A DNA stretch of 49,939 bases. It comes from a virus. Location of the stretch: positions 1-49,939 of IMG/VR virus record IMGVR_UViG_3300006339_000002; one strand, given 5' to 3'. Both the position numbers and the translations under genes were made by a program. The notes under the pieces were generated by a model. That model saw nothing but the letters and a program-made list of their open reading frames with translations. It was not told the origin of the DNA and ran no database searches. The first letter of the stretch is position 1. Each line of letters begins with the position of its first letter. Below are positions 19,743 to 28,644 of this stretch, one piece after another.

Positions 19743-19958
19743 TTATTTTGTCTTTATTATTTTAAGTATCTTTTTTCCACCCATATATATTTCAGTTTTA
19801 GCTTCAACAATTTTACAGCTAAAAATTACAGACTCAGGATTTACTTCTCTCTGAGCAATCCTCTTGGACTTTAAGCATGAGCTTAAATTATCTTTAAAGG
19901 TATGTTCAATAACATTTCCATTTAATATAAGTAGTAAAGCTACAACAGTTTCTATCAT
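19743..19958 (-). CDS. Secreted small protein with two cysteines (71 aa)
   Basis: Hydrophobic N-terminus (MIETVVALLLILNG) and then a segment with LSSC and VIFSC cysteines (about residues 27 and 47), ending in a basic strand. The cysteine spacing loosely recalls the paralogue pair at 5153 and 18206, though similarity is weak. I recall similar small proteins in marine phages. Probably exported or membrane-anchored; function unknown. Overlaps the previous gene by four bases. Confidence 0.6.
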   Translation of the reverse strand: MIETVVALLLILNGNVIEHTFKDNLSSCLKSKRIAQREVNPESVIFSCKIVEAKTEIYMGGKKILKIIKTK

Positions 19959-20344
19959 TGTTTTATTCCATTACCATTTCTAATTAATTTTTCAACATCA
20001 TCACCTAATTTTTTAACTCGTTCTTTTAAAAAATCTATGTTCACTTTATTATTTCTCATGCCTTTAATTTCGTTATTTAAATCTTCTAAAAGAGAACTCA
20101 TGTGTTCCACAAGCATGAAAAGTTCTGCTTCTCCTGAAGATTGTCCTAACTCTCCCCTAGGATATTTAATTCTGAATTCACTATTAGCTTCTAAATCTTT
20201 AGACATTAACTCTAAAGTTGTGCTATGTTTATTAAGGGTCTCTTGAATCCCAAAGAATGCCCACACCCCTACAGAAACTGCTGTTACAATCCCTATAAGA
20301 TTTCTCATAGGCATACTTATAGCAGTCTTGTCGGATATTTTCAT
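19955..20344 (-). CDS. Membrane-anchored helical protein (129 aa)
   Basis: One membrane helix near residues 14-32 (RNLIGIVTAVSVGVWAFFGI) and then a helical soluble domain with a motif KYPRGELGQSSGEAELF between helices. Topology: N-terminus in, C-terminus in the periplasm or the reverse. Part of the late membrane cluster; a holin accessory or envelope protein is plausible. Coupled by ATGA to the peptide upstream. Confidence 0.6.
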   Translation of the reverse strand: MKISDKTAISMPMRNLIGIVTAVSVGVWAFFGIQETLNKHSTTLELMSKDLEANSEFRIKYPRGELGQSSGEAELFMLVEHMSSLLEDLNNEIKGMRNNKVNIDFLKERVKKLGDDVEKLIRNGNGIKQ

Positions 20345-20436
20345 TTTTTAAAATAATCTTTAATAAACCAAATAGCCATTCCAATAACTAAACTTATAAA
20401 GACTAGCATTAATAATGCATAGGCTATTGTTATCAC
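20341..20436 (-). CDS. One-helix membrane peptide, GTG start (31 aa)
   Basis: A single hydrophobic helix through most of its length (IAYALLMLVFISLVIGMAIW) and a basic tail DYFKK. The GTG start overlaps the holin-like gene stop as TAGTG, and its stop overlaps the next ATG as ATGA. A candidate small holin or antiholin partner (inference). Confidence 0.5.
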   Translation of the reverse strand: MITIAYALLMLVFISLVIGMAIWFIKDYFKK

Positions 20437-20801
20437 TATTTTTTTCTATTTTTTATTAAACTTGTAACAGAGATTCCATAGTTTCCACCTACTACTATAA
20501 ACACTAAGTAAAGGTAGACTTCAGGAATTTCTTTCAGTCTGTTGAAATAAAATTCAGTTCTCTCTAATATTAATGCATCACCCAAATAAGAACCATAAGC
20601 AAGAATGCCTAATGGTGCTAATATAAATGCTCCTAATATTAAATCTAAAAATAAAGAACCATTTCTTTTAGCTCGTTCATTTCCAGTAGACATTTCTTGA
20701 AGGGCTATAGCGTGTGCCCTGTCTGATTTTTCTTTCCGTCTATTCATAAAAGAACCGACAGCTTTAGAACCAAGTTTAAATAATATATTGTATGGTATCA
20801 T
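20436..20801 (-). CDS. Holin-like membrane protein (121 aa)
   Basis: Basic, soluble first 50 residues (MIPYNILFKLGSKAVGSFMN then RRKEKSDRAHAIALQEM), followed by two membrane helices, about 50-74 (LFLDLILGAFILAPLGILAY) and 92-113 (EVYLYLVFIVVGGNYG). Size and plan resemble the three-helix holins of phages and gene transfer agents. It would make pores that release the lysozyme activity at lysis. Preceded by a structured RNA element instead of an obvious ribosome binding site. Holin is an inference from topology and place. Confidence 0.55.
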   Translation of the reverse strand: MIPYNILFKLGSKAVGSFMNRRKEKSDRAHAIALQEMSTGNERAKRNGSLFLDLILGAFILAPLGILAYGSYLGDALILERTEFYFNRLKEIPEVYLYLVFIVVGGNYGISVTSLIKNRKK

Positions 20802-20810
20802 AATTTTTTA

Positions 20811-20858
20811 ATGGTGGCAGAGCAGTTTCACTCGCATGAGTCCTACTGGTACCACCAT
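20811..20858 (-). other. Structured RNA element before the holin-like gene
   Basis: On the - strand transcript three nested stems form: ATGGTGG/CCACCAT (7 pairs), AGTAG/CTGCT (5 pairs with a G-U), and ACTC/GAGT around ATGC. The middle stem pairs properly only in the - strand RNA, because the same position is a C-A mismatch on the + strand; this points to an RNA function. It lies between hsp20 and the holin-like start at 20801, where no Shine-Dalgarno is visible. Confidence 0.6.
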
Positions 20859-20870
20859 GACAGTAAAGAT

Positions 20871-21287
20871 TTATTTAATCTTTATTGTTCTCGGTTTTTT
20901 CTCTTCAGGTAAATCTTGATAGAGTTTGATTTTAAGCATTCCATCTTTAAAATCAGCATCTTCTACCATCATATATTCCGAAAGAGTAAACTTCCTTAGA
21001 ACACTTCTTGAAGCAATCCCTTGATGAATCAAGTTATCACTTTCTTTTTCTTTCTTCGCTTCAACTGTAAGTATCCCATCTTGCAACTCACACTTGATAT
21101 CAGATTTAGAGAACCCAGCTAATGCCATCTCTACCTGATACTTCCCATCCTTTATCTTTCTAATGTTATATGGTGGAAAGTTTGAAGTATTTATCTTAGA
21201 GACCTCATTCAATGAATCAAACATTCTATCGAAACCGATAGAGAAGTTCTTAAATGGGTCAAAGTTTATTAAATCGTATGTTGTCAT
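20871..21287 (-). CDS. Hsp20 / IbpA-type small heat-shock protein (138 aa)
   Basis: An ATP-independent chaperone that holds unfolded proteins. It has the IbpA layout: N-terminal DPFKNFSIGFDRMFD, the alpha-crystallin core from PPYNIRKIKDGKYQVEMALA through GILTVEAKKE and SVLRKFTLSE to FKDGMLKIKL, and a C-terminal I-x-I motif (TIKIK) for oligomerisation. Phage-borne Hsp20 genes are known from marine phages, where a role in virion assembly or stress is suspected. It has its own near-consensus promoter with a 5' hairpin and AAAGGA before the ATG, so expression may be strong and separate from the virion operon. Confidence 0.92.
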   Translation of the reverse strand: MTTYDLINFDPFKNFSIGFDRMFDSLNEVSKINTSNFPPYNIRKIKDGKYQVEMALAGFSKSDIKCELQDGILTVEAKKEKESDNLIHQGIASRSVLRKFTLSEYMMVEDADFKDGMLKIKLYQDLPEEKKPRTIKIK

Positions 21288-21316
21288 GTTAATCCTTTCA
21301 TTAAGCGATTTAAATT

Positions 21317-21342
21317 GAGTAACTCCACAATGGACATTACTC
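21317..21342 (-). other. 5' leader hairpin of hsp20 mRNA
   Basis: GAGTAA/TTACTC (6 pairs) with an inner TCCA/TGGA stem and a 3-base loop. It starts about five bases after the predicted transcription start, which is where 5'-end stabilising hairpins sit. Confidence 0.5.
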
Positions 21343-21353
21343 TTTCATACTAT

Positions 21354-21382
21354 ATTATAGTAAGAAATCTGTTAGTTGTCAA
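21354..21382 (-). promoter_or_regulatory. Consensus sigma70 promoter for hsp20
   Basis: On the - strand: TTGACA (21382-21377), 17-base spacer, TATAAT (21359-21354), a perfect consensus. The -10 lies inside a perfect 15-base palindrome TACTATATTATAGTA (21348-21362), which may be an operator or a by-product of the AT-rich -10. Confidence 0.8.
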
Positions 21383-21385
21383 CAA

Positions 21386-24300
21386 TTAAACAGCAACTAA
21401 TTGTTTATTTTTTAATTCTTTTAATTTTTGAATATCTTTATCAAGTTTATCGTGCATACTTGAATCATCAGTCATCATTTTTTGAGCTTCTTTTTGGTCA
21501 ATCATTTTATCTATCTCATTAGGAACCTGACTTATCGCTGACTCATCAGTTGATTTATCTAAATCTAATTTAGCAATATCACTATATCTAACTGAAGGGT
21601 CTCCACCAACTCTTAATTTTTTTCTTTCAGAGAAAAAGTAATTAAAAAATTCTTTATTCCTATTGGTTAATTTTTTAAACTCACCTTCTTCATTGGTAAA
21701 TCCTCTTTCATATTCTTCTTTCATTTTGTTTATATCATTAGAAAAAAGACCTTCTTTAAAATTTTTAAATTTCTTTACTCCACCACTACCCATATTATAT
21801 TGAAAATCAATAAGCATTTGTTTTCTTTTCTTATCTAACTTATTATATTTTTCTCCATAATCTTCTTGTAGTTGTTCATCTGCTTTTTGCAAATCTAATA
21901 GTAGTATATGTTTTGCATTTTTCTCTGTTAATTCATTAAGATTATAACCATAAACTTTATTATCTTTTATTTCTTTATCTGTAAGTTTATGCCCAAACGC
22001 TATTGTATCATTACCACCTTCTGCAGATTTATGTATCATTCCATATTTAAGATTAGGATTTTCAACTTGTTCTATATAATCTACAAAAGCTCCTTCAGCA
22101 TAAAGAGGTTTTTCTTCAGGTAATATTTGTTCTTCTACTATAGAAGGAGGGAGTATATTATTTTCTGCAGCTTTATTTATATCTGCATTCACTCCTGTTG
22201 TAGCTATTGTTGCTGCAGCAGCTACATTTGCTAAATCTTTTATATTCATATCTTCCTGTTTGTTTAAATTTATATCTTCCATAGCAGCAGCTTCTACTGC
22301 ATCTCCTTTTTTAAATCTTTTTCTAAGAACTAAACCACCTAAATTCCATTCTAATTTACTACCCATAGTAGTTCCTTTTATTTTTAAAGGTTGAGGTCCA
22401 GACGTAAATAATTGCCAAAGTCTTCGTCTCCAATTAGGTAAAGGAAAAAATTTTTCATTAAGAGTTACTAATGCTTTATCAGTATCTCCATCCCAAAATT
22501 GTTTTGCTGCTCTTCCTGGTGCTCCTATAATTGTAAAAGCAGGTGCAAATAAATACCATGGTTCTCTTGCTCCTGGTCCAATAAATCTATTAGCAATTAG
22601 TTCTGGTAAAAAACCAAACATACCTGATAGTCTTGCACCTTCTGCCCACCATCTATTATTATTTGCATCATAATCAGTTATAATTTCTCCATATTTTGCT
22701 ATCTCTCTTAATGATTGAACTCCACTATAAACTGGTAATACTGCTAAAGTTTTAATTAATGTTTTAGCACTACCATTTTCTATTCTCATTAGAATTTTAT
22801 TTGTTTGTGCAGATTTTGCTTGTGCCCATGATAAAAACTGACCCATTAATCTAACCCATTGATTATTACTTTGAGTAAATAACAATCTATTATCTGCTTG
22901 AGGAATTAATGCATCTCTATTAGCAGCTTTAACTCCTGCATCATTAATAGCTTTTTTATTTAATTTATTAAGGATTGCATCATCAAAATTTTTAGCTGAA
23001 CCTAGTTGTAAAGCTTGTCTAGTAGTTATTTCATAATTATTATTTAAAAAAAATTTAATTCTTTTTGCTTTACCAGAATTTTCTAATCCTCTAGCAGTTA
23101 ATTTCTTTAAAGTTTTAGATAAATAATAAGCATCAGATACACCTACATTATAAGCAAATCTTCTAGCATAACCAGTCAACCATTGTAATCCTAATGCTTT
23201 AAACATTATATTATTAACTGTTTCTGTAGGAGTTTTACCCATCCAACTATTATTTAATAATAGATTTTTACCTTCAAAACCAGCCGACCTTTGAAGTCCT
23301 TGTTGAATTGAATTAGATATATCTAAACCTAATTCTCTAGCTGGTCCAGTTTCTTTTGCTTGTCTTATAGCAGTTCTTCTAAAGCCATTAAGAATAACTG
23401 TCCAATTACTAGAGTTTTGTAAAGGTTGAATTATATCACCTAAAGATGATATAGTAACTCTACCTAGCATATTTGCATTTCCTAAAGTTGCAATAATTCC
23501 TGCTGACGATTTAGCTGCACCAGTCATGGCAACACCATATCTATCAAAGTATGCATCAATACTATTAACTACTAACTTCATTTCTTGATTTGCAGCAGTC
23601 AAAGCTTTTTCAGTTGTTAATCCTGATTTTAAATATTTATCTTTAATTCTTTGAAAGAAAGGTTGTAGTAATTCTCCATGAGTTCCAAATTGTCTAGCAA
23701 ATGCAATAGATTTAACTGAATCATTTGCAATTCTAGTTAAAATATTTTTACCATCATTTACTAAATATCCTTTTTTTTCTAAAACTTCTTCAACTAATTT
23801 ATAAGGACCTTGTAAAGCTCTTTGATGAATAATATGCTCACTAACTGGAGCATAAATAAATTTCTTACCAGATTTTGAAACACCTGATGTAGATTTTTCA
23901 AACATCTCTTTCAATACTTGAGCATTAAATACACTATCACCAGAAGTTTTGTGCCCAGCATAATAACTTTCGGCTGCAACTTCAGACCTTAATCTACCTT
24001 TATTTGGTCCAGAAGCTACTTTACCTTTCATACCTAGGCTTTCATAAATTCCTTGAACTGTTTTTAAAAAAGCTTTTTCATCTTTCTTAATTGCATCCCA
24101 ATCTAAAACTCTAGGGAAATAATCATCAATTTCTTTTTTAGGAAAGAATCCTGCTCCTTCAGATAAATTTTTAAATTCATCTATATAATTTTTAACTTGA
24201 ATAGATAACTCTTCTACTCTTTTTGGTGTTTCTTTTGTTAATTGTTTACCTCTATTAATAGATATAGCCCAAGCTATTTCATCATTATTATAAGGTTTAA

Positions 24301-25957
24301 AAATTTTATCAACTTTTCTAAAGAAATGTCTTTGCATTTGGTCAGCGATAGCGATTGCAGATTTTTGAGAAACAGGAGAATCTACTTCTCTAAATAACAT
24401 CTTGCCAATTTCCCTAGTTGCACCACCATAAGAATCTAATTTGGTAGCACTTGTTGCTGACATTAAATCTCTAACTTTTTGTAAAGTTAATTGAGTTAAC
24501 TCTCTATCAATAACTCCTAAAATTTTTCCTTTCTCTAATTTAGTTCCAAACTTAGCACTTCTCGCTATCATTTTTTGCATTTGACCTGCAACAGCACCAG
24601 CAGTAGCCCAATACATTAAATCTGTTTCTTCATCACCAAATAAAATACCACCAACAGTACCCATTCCAGCACCTACTAATGGTCTTACAGCAACTGAAAA
24701 TAAACTTCTAGCTGCCCAGTCAATTGTTGTTTCATTTTTTCTTAATTGTTCTAGAATTTTTACATTTCTATTAGAAATTAATTCAGCCCAGTTCTCTAAT
24801 TTACCTTGTTGTTTTGTTATTAAATTCTTTTTAACAGCTTCAGATGCTTTTTTAGCATCAATAATTTGTTGTCTAATATTAATGATTTGTTTACCAGGAG
24901 ATTCTTGTGTCAACATACCAGATAATTTACCTGGTATAGGTTTCTTTTTACCTTTTAATTTTCTAATCTTGATTAATAGATTTCTTTTTTCTAATAATGT
25001 TTTTTCTAAAGCTCTAAACTTTTTAGTTTCTGCTGTAATAGGATGAACAAAATTTCTAGTCCATTTAATTAATTCATTATCAGCAGCTTTTACTTGTGCT
25101 GATTTAGAAACATTTTGAATTTTCTTTAATTGAGATATAGAAATATTATTAGATTTAGCAAGTTTTCTATCTATAAAATCAGCAACTAATTTAACTTCTG
25201 ATTCAATAAATTTAGGAGCATATTTTTTAATAATATTTCCACCAATAGGAATTACTGCTCCGATTGCTCCAGCAGTTGCTCCACTTAAAGCAACACTTCC
25301 CCAATCTACTTCACCAGTTTTTGCTAAATTATCTATGATAACATCACCTGATATTAATAAAGCATTTAATGTACCTGCACTAACAGGATTTGTCATAGCT
25401 TTTAAACTAACAGGATTTAAATATCCAGCTAAATAATAAGGGTCTAAAATCATTGAAGCGATAGAACCAACTGTTGTTATTCCACCTTCATCTTCACGAC
25501 CACGAAATTTCCAATGTTCTTTATCTAGAGCTTCTAATCTTTTCTTTTCATTTTCTAAAATATAATCTTTAAAAGATTTATCATCATCAAATAAATCTTG
25601 TACTTTAGCTTTACCTATTCTAAATACATTTCCTAGAACCATGGTTTCTTTATCCCAACCATATTCTAATCTTTCTAAATTTGTAGGTTCAGTATATTCC
25701 TCACCAGTTATGACATTTTCGCCACCAACTAATTTGGATTTGTCTATTATAGAGTCTGTTGTGAAAGTTATTTGGGTAGGTTCTTCAACTTTTTCGCCAC
25801 CAACTAATTTTGATTTATCAATTAATGTTTCTGAAATTACTTCTGTTTCTTTTTCTTTATTTTTTTCTTCTTCTTGAGATTCAAGAATTTGTTCGTTGAT
25901 GACTTCCCCACCAACTAATTTGGATTTGTCTATGATTGTTGAGATTTGTTCTGCCAT
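21386..25957 (-). CDS. Giant internal virion protein with C-terminal lysozyme domain (1523 aa)
   Basis: Probably an ejection protein carried in the capsid and released into the cell envelope. The N-terminus has three copies of IDKSKLVGGE (residues 9-18, 46-55, 71-80). The middle is long, helical, with hydrophobic Gly/Ala-rich stretches (for example VALSGATAGAIGAVIPIGG). The C-terminal part, roughly 1280-1440, is a GH24/T4-lysozyme-like domain: VEN supplies the catalytic Glu, DTIAFGHKLT matches the TIG-x-GH motif, and QMLIDFQYNMGSGG the helix after it; the spacing from Glu to Thr is a few residues longer than in T4 lysozyme. It would cut peptidoglycan for DNA entry. The last gene of the internal protein operon. 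Confidence 0.82.
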   Translation of the reverse strand: MAEQISTIIDKSKLVGGEVINEQILESQEEEKNKEKETEVISETLIDKSKLVGGEKVEEPTQITFTTDSIIDKSKLVGGENVITGEEYTEPTNLERLEYGWDKETMVLGNVFRIGKAKVQDLFDDDKSFKDYILENEKKRLEALDKEHWKFRGREDEGGITTVGSIASMILDPYYLAGYLNPVSLKAMTNPVSAGTLNALLISGDVIIDNLAKTGEVDWGSVALSGATAGAIGAVIPIGGNIIKKYAPKFIESEVKLVADFIDRKLAKSNNISISQLKKIQNVSKSAQVKAADNELIKWTRNFVHPITAETKKFRALEKTLLEKRNLLIKIRKLKGKKKPIPGKLSGMLTQESPGKQIINIRQQIIDAKKASEAVKKNLITKQQGKLENWAELISNRNVKILEQLRKNETTIDWAARSLFSVAVRPLVGAGMGTVGGILFGDEETDLMYWATAGAVAGQMQKMIARSAKFGTKLEKGKILGVIDRELTQLTLQKVRDLMSATSATKLDSYGGATREIGKMLFREVDSPVSQKSAIAIADQMQRHFFRKVDKIFKPYNNDEIAWAISINRGKQLTKETPKRVEELSIQVKNYIDEFKNLSEGAGFFPKKEIDDYFPRVLDWDAIKKDEKAFLKTVQGIYESLGMKGKVASGPNKGRLRSEVAAESYYAGHKTSGDSVFNAQVLKEMFEKSTSGVSKSGKKFIYAPVSEHIIHQRALQGPYKLVEEVLEKKGYLVNDGKNILTRIANDSVKSIAFARQFGTHGELLQPFFQRIKDKYLKSGLTTEKALTAANQEMKLVVNSIDAYFDRYGVAMTGAAKSSAGIIATLGNANMLGRVTISSLGDIIQPLQNSSNWTVILNGFRRTAIRQAKETGPARELGLDISNSIQQGLQRSAGFEGKNLLLNNSWMGKTPTETVNNIMFKALGLQWLTGYARRFAYNVGVSDAYYLSKTLKKLTARGLENSGKAKRIKFFLNNNYEITTRQALQLGSAKNFDDAILNKLNKKAINDAGVKAANRDALIPQADNRLLFTQSNNQWVRLMGQFLSWAQAKSAQTNKILMRIENGSAKTLIKTLAVLPVYSGVQSLREIAKYGEIITDYDANNNRWWAEGARLSGMFGFLPELIANRFIGPGAREPWYLFAPAFTIIGAPGRAAKQFWDGDTDKALVTLNEKFFPLPNWRRRLWQLFTSGPQPLKIKGTTMGSKLEWNLGGLVLRKRFKKGDAVEAAAMEDINLNKQEDMNIKDLANVAAAATIATTGVNADINKAAENNILPPSIVEEQILPEEKPLYAEGAFVDYIEQVENPNLKYGMIHKSAEGGNDTIAFGHKLTDKEIKDNKVYGYNLNELTEKNAKHILLLDLQKADEQLQEDYGEKYNKLDKKRKQMLIDFQYNMGSGGVKKFKNFKEGLFSNDINKMKEEYERGFTNEEGEFKKLTNRNKEFFNYFFSERKKLRVGGDPSVRYSDIAKLDLDKSTDESAISQVPNEIDKMIDQKEAQKMMTDDSSMHDKLDKDIQKLKELKNKQLVAV
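25715..25937 (-). repeat. Three DNA/protein repeats encoding IDKSKLVGGE
   Basis: Three copies of a 30-base unit (around 25722-25748, 25800-25826 and 25907-25935) encode the same ten residues, separated by unlike acidic linkers. Codon differences between copies show that the peptide, not just the DNA, is kept. Confidence 0.85.
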
Positions 25958-25970
25958 AAGTCATAGCTCA

Positions 25971-27743
25971 CTATCTAATTTTTCTTTTTGGAATAACTGG
26001 TTTTACATTAGACGCTACTATAGCTTTGTTCATATCTTGTAGTTTTTGCCATTCAGGATTTATTTTTTTAACGCCTCTTTTTCCTTTTTGGTCTAAATAT
26101 TTTTTTGGAGTACCAACTATAGGTGCTTTCTCCATGTCTGTTTCAAATTTTATTGCTTCAGAAATTGCTTTTTGTAAGTCCTCATCAGGTATTGATTTTA
26201 AATAATCGAGATTATCTTTAATTTTAAAAGCTTCACCATCTACTTCTACTGCTGCACTACCATCTTTAGTTGTACTAATTTTAAATTTAGGAGGTGTATC
26301 TACACCTTCTGTTGTAGTAACTTCTGTGCTAGTTTCATCAGTAGTTTTCTTTTCTGTATCTTCTTCTTTTAATTTTTTTTCATAACTAGCTTTTAAATCT
26401 TTATTATTATCTAACATATATTCATTAAAAGAATTTAACATAGCTGCATCTTGATTTTTATATAACTTACGATAAACTCCAACAGCTTTACCTTCTGCAT
26501 CTATATCTTTTCTTGGATTAAGTTTAACTTGTGCGATAATAAAATCATTCAATAAACCATTAATTGTTCCCATTTGAGCTTCATTTAAACCACCAACTGT
26601 AGTACCTTTAATAATTAAATTACCTTGAGCATCAGCCACATTTAAAGGAACAAATGTTGTTAATCTAATATCACCACCCCATCCAATTTTAATATCTTCT
26701 TTAATATTTCCTGACCTATTTTGGTCTAAGATAGAAGTCATTTCACTTAAAACTTTATCAGTATTTAAAACACTACCAACTTGTTCAAAATTATCTGGAC
26801 CAGTTATAGCTCCAACAACTCCTACAGTTTTTGAATCTTTAACTTGATTAAACATATGTTTCATAAAACCTATATTAGCCATAGAATTAGCATTATGTCC
26901 TGCAATTTCACTATCTGTTTTATTAAATTTTAAACTTAATTCATCATTACCACCATGAACTCCTAATGTATTTAAGTAAGAAATAACTTGAGTATTTTTC
27001 ATATCATACTTAGTATTTCCAAAAGCATCTTTATATGCACTTCTCCAATCTTTAGAAGGACTAAATGCTTTAATAGTTTCAGTTAATTGTATAGAAGTTC
27101 CATCTGTTTTATCAGGATTTTCTGCATTATCAATTTTAGTAACAATCTCAGAAGCTTTAACATCTGCATTAACTGCCTTTTCTAAATCTGCTGACGAACT
27201 AACTGTTGTCTTTTTTCCTAATATTTTATTAATTAAGAAACTATCATCTTTAGCATTTTTTAATTGACTTGCATAATTAGAAAGAATAATATCTTCTTCT
27301 TTACTTTGTAATGCTGCTAATTTATCAGGGTCTTTTGTTTGCATTTGATAATTAGCACCAGATTTACTAAACCCTTTAATCATAGTATCTCTTTCAGTTT
27401 TATCTAAATCCTTAAATCCATCTACAGTTGCTAATAAATATCTAGTTGCATATAATTTTTGGTCATAAGTAATCTCATCTCCAGCAGTATTTAATTTACC
27501 TTTATTAGCTTCATTGAAAGCTGCAGCTTCAGAATTTAAAGAATTAATTTTATCCATAGTGCCTTTTTCTTTATAATAGGATTTAATTTCTGCATCATAT
27601 TTTTTATTCTTTCTTTGAATAAGAGCATTTCTTTTCGCTGCTAATTCATCAGCACGAATTTTTAAATTCTCAGCAGTATGTTCTCTATCTCTTTCAATAG
27701 CTCCTGTTGCAACAGCTCCAATATCCCAAAGATTAATTCCCAT
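25971..27743 (-). CDS. Internal virion / structural protein (590 aa)
   Basis: No recognised domain. The start MGINLWDIGAVATGAIERD is followed by a long charged helix, then mixed helical domains; around 480-500 there is a Thr-rich linker (TTDETSTEVTTTEG). Position between the 184-aa gene and the lysozyme-bearing giant protein, and its helical composition, fit an ejection protein like T7 gp15. AAGGAG precedes the start. Overlaps the previous stop by one base. Confidence 0.6.
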   Translation of the reverse strand: MGINLWDIGAVATGAIERDREHTAENLKIRADELAAKRNALIQRKNKKYDAEIKSYYKEKGTMDKINSLNSEAAAFNEANKGKLNTAGDEITYDQKLYATRYLLATVDGFKDLDKTERDTMIKGFSKSGANYQMQTKDPDKLAALQSKEEDIILSNYASQLKNAKDDSFLINKILGKKTTVSSSADLEKAVNADVKASEIVTKIDNAENPDKTDGTSIQLTETIKAFSPSKDWRSAYKDAFGNTKYDMKNTQVISYLNTLGVHGGNDELSLKFNKTDSEIAGHNANSMANIGFMKHMFNQVKDSKTVGVVGAITGPDNFEQVGSVLNTDKVLSEMTSILDQNRSGNIKEDIKIGWGGDIRLTTFVPLNVADAQGNLIIKGTTVGGLNEAQMGTINGLLNDFIIAQVKLNPRKDIDAEGKAVGVYRKLYKNQDAAMLNSFNEYMLDNNKDLKASYEKKLKEEDTEKKTTDETSTEVTTTEGVDTPPKFKISTTKDGSAAVEVDGEAFKIKDNLDYLKSIPDEDLQKAISEAIKFETDMEKAPIVGTPKKYLDQKGKRGVKKINPEWQKLQDMNKAIVASNVKPVIPKRKIR

Positions 27744-28297
27744 TATTCTTTCTCCTTAATTTCTGCAACCTTTTCAGGTAATTCGGATTCTACTTTTGCT
27801 AAAAGACTTTCACCCAAACTTTCTTTTTTAGGTTTAGGTTTTATTTCTTCTTCTTCTTCATCCCATTCAACAGGTTCAACATCATCACCATGAATTTCAG
27901 CTTCAGGGTCTGTATCTTCACCATCATATAAAACATAATCTTTTATATCAGCATAATCAGCAATAGCAATTAATAGATATAAAGTAGGTTCAATTAATAA
28001 TAACATTAAATCAGGACTAAACAATCCTTCTGAATAACCTTTATATAAAATAACTTGAGCTATGTCATCTAAAGGAGTTCCTTCATTTATTATATCTACT
28101 AATTTCTCTAAATTATCTGGAGAAGTTAATTCCATATATACAGCTTCCATAGCTTTGTCTTGCTCTGTATATCTTGAAGGAGTTTCCCAAGGTTGCTGTG
28201 TAGCTGGAGACGCAGTTAGCGATTCACCAGGTACAGGAGCATTAAAGGGATTAACACCTGCTTTTTCAAATTTATTTTGTTGTACTCTTTCAGCCAT
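27743..28297 (-). CDS. Virion-associated protein (184 aa)
   Basis: Unrecognised; it has a Pro/Gln-rich N-terminus, a central hydrophobic region GLFSPDLMLLLIEPTLYLLI followed by AIADYADI, and a very acidic tail (DDVEPVEWDEEEEE). The hydrophobic centre suggests membrane insertion during DNA ejection or a packed helical pair. Its first codon overlaps the stop of the gene before it (TAATG). Sits in the internal protein operon. Confidence 0.6.
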   Translation of the reverse strand: MAERVQQNKFEKAGVNPFNAPVPGESLTASPATQQPWETPSRYTEQDKAMEAVYMELTSPDNLEKLVDIINEGTPLDDIAQVILYKGYSEGLFSPDLMLLLIEPTLYLLIAIADYADIKDYVLYDGEDTDPEAEIHGDDVEPVEWDEEEEEIKPKPKKESLGESLLAKVESELPEKVAEIKEKE

Positions 28298-28461
28298 TAT
28301 TTTTTCTTCTTAGGTTTCTTACTAGGGGTTACTATCATTATTGATATGCAACCACCTTTCTCTTTTTTAATTCTGCTACTATATCTTTGAGTCCAATCTT
28401 TTGCAACTTTGGGTTCATTAGCCCATAAAAATTTACGTTGCTTCTCGGACTTAAAAGGCAT
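28297..28461 (-). CDS. Small conserved-looking basic protein MPFKSEKQRKF (54 aa)
   Basis: Begins MPFKSEKQRKFLWANEPKVA, a sequence of a kind I recall at the start of many short phage proteins (PFKS-x-x-QR-x-(Y/F)L-x-A-x-x-P-x-x-A). The tail is Lys-rich (KKPKKKK). Function unknown; placed with internal virion genes, so possibly packaged. Start overlaps the previous stop and its own stop overlaps the next ATG, both TAATG-like. Confidence 0.65.
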   Translation of the reverse strand: MPFKSEKQRKFLWANEPKVAKDWTQRYSSRIKKEKGGCISIMIVTPSKKPKKKK

Positions 28462-28616
28462 TATTTTTTGCCGAATCCGTATGAACCTTTAGGTTTTCTT
28501 GTAGCTTTAGCTACTTTTCTACGACCAGCCATAGACATCTTTTTACCAGATTGTTTGCCTCTAGTCATTCCTAGTTGTTCGTCTTTTCTTGCATTGTATC
28601 CTTGTTTCTTTGCCAT
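28461..28616 (-). CDS. Small basic protein (51 aa)
   Basis: Begins MAKKQGYNARKDEQLGMTRG, very basic with a Gly-containing C-terminus (KGSYGFGKK). Short basic proteins of this look occur in virion operons of marine phages. The charge suggests DNA binding inside the capsid. AAGGA precedes the ATG. Confidence 0.65.
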   Translation of the reverse strand: MAKKQGYNARKDEQLGMTRGKQSGKKMSMAGRRKVAKATRKPKGSYGFGKK

Positions 28617-28644
28617 TGTATTTTCCTTTTATTAATTATTGTTA

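Noticed and set aside
20811-20858. Possible tRNA or tRNA-like structure
   Set aside because: It has paired ends and an inner stem but only about 48 bases, no anticodon or T-loop motif and no CCA-type end; better described as an mRNA hairpin.
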